NCBI GenBank assembly: GCA_029879825.1
Contig: JAOUPL010000010.1
Coordinates: 1 to 21,261, forward strand
Source: Candidatus Bathyarchaeota archaeon
Lineage (GTDB): Archaea > Thermoproteota > Bathyarchaeia > Bathyarchaeales > Bathyarchaeaceae
Length of the DNA stretch: 21,261 bases
Direction of reading: 5' to 3'
Shown: piece after piece, positions 21,248 to 21,261 of the stretch
Position numbering within the stretch: the first letter of the stretch is position 1
Layout of the letters: the number at the start of each line of letters is the position of its first letter
Position numbers and translations under genes: made by a program
Notes under the pieces: model-generated
The model's input: the letters and a program-made list of their open reading frames with translations, nothing else
Told to the model about the DNA's origin: nothing
Database searches by the model: none

Positions 21248-21261
21248 AGTCACTCCAACTA

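Noticed and set aside
1..21261. CRISPR array, tRNA, rRNA, insertion sequence or attachment site
   Set aside because: No regularly spaced repeats, tRNA-like cloverleaf, rRNA segment, transposase or flanking terminal repeats were seen by eye.

Overview
The window is archaeal chromosomal DNA. The evidence is a TATA-binding protein gene, archaeal TATA boxes upstream of several genes, a CTP-dependent-type (DUF120) riboflavin kinase, a SpoVT/AbrB-PhoU regulator, and the C1 carriers methanofuran, tetrahydromethanopterin (H4MPT) and F420. No mcr, mtr, rRNA or tRNA gene is visible. Archaeal Fwd/Mch combined with MtdA/MtdB-type dehydrogenases and a Dch-like crotonase best suits an uncultured non-methanogenic lineage such as Bathyarchaeia. 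That placement is inference; only 'archaeon' is firm.

Layout. 1-2.5 kb: 3' end of a crotonase gene, a small membrane protein, a decayed gene remnant, a LURP-one/tubby-like protein and TBP. 2.5-4.6 kb: two divergent paralogues of methylene-H4MPT dehydrogenase (MtdA/MtdB family) that share a promoter region. 4.7-5.7 kb: AbrB-PhoU regulator. 5.9-11.9 kb: the core C1 operon fwdD-fwdB-fwdA-fwdC-mch plus a stand-alone B12-domain protein that lacks the cobalt-ligating histidine. 11.9-13.0 kb, minus strand: riboflavin kinase and an ECF S-component-like membrane protein. 13.1-16.6 kb: F420 synthesis genes (FbiB-like nitroreductase, cofD, cofC) followed by a long coiled-coil protein. 16.6-17.7 kb, minus: FrhB-like F420 oxidoreductase with two [4Fe-4S] motifs. 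17.8-20.5 kb: PPP-family phosphatase, RimK/CofF/MptN-type ATP-grasp ligase, fdhD. 20.5-21.3 kb: small ORFs, a zinc ribbon and the tail of a LAGLIDADG-type endonuclease, probably a relic.

How it fits together. Fwd interconverts CO2 and formyl-methanofuran. Mch and the MtdB-like enzymes handle methenyl- and methylene-H4MPT. CofD, CofC and the nitroreductase make F420, which the FrhB-like protein would use. RibK and the S-component fit supply of FMN/FAD for flavoenzymes. FdhD can sulfurate the Mo/W-pterin of FwdB, and the ATP-grasp ligase may add glutamate to F420 or H4MPT. Missing here are ftr, mer, F420-dependent mtd and fwdEFG. The most unusual points are the two MtdB paralogues with different cofactor-site residues, the His-less corrinoid-like protein beside mch, the basic insertion in FwdB, and CTG and TTG starts inside the fwd operon.
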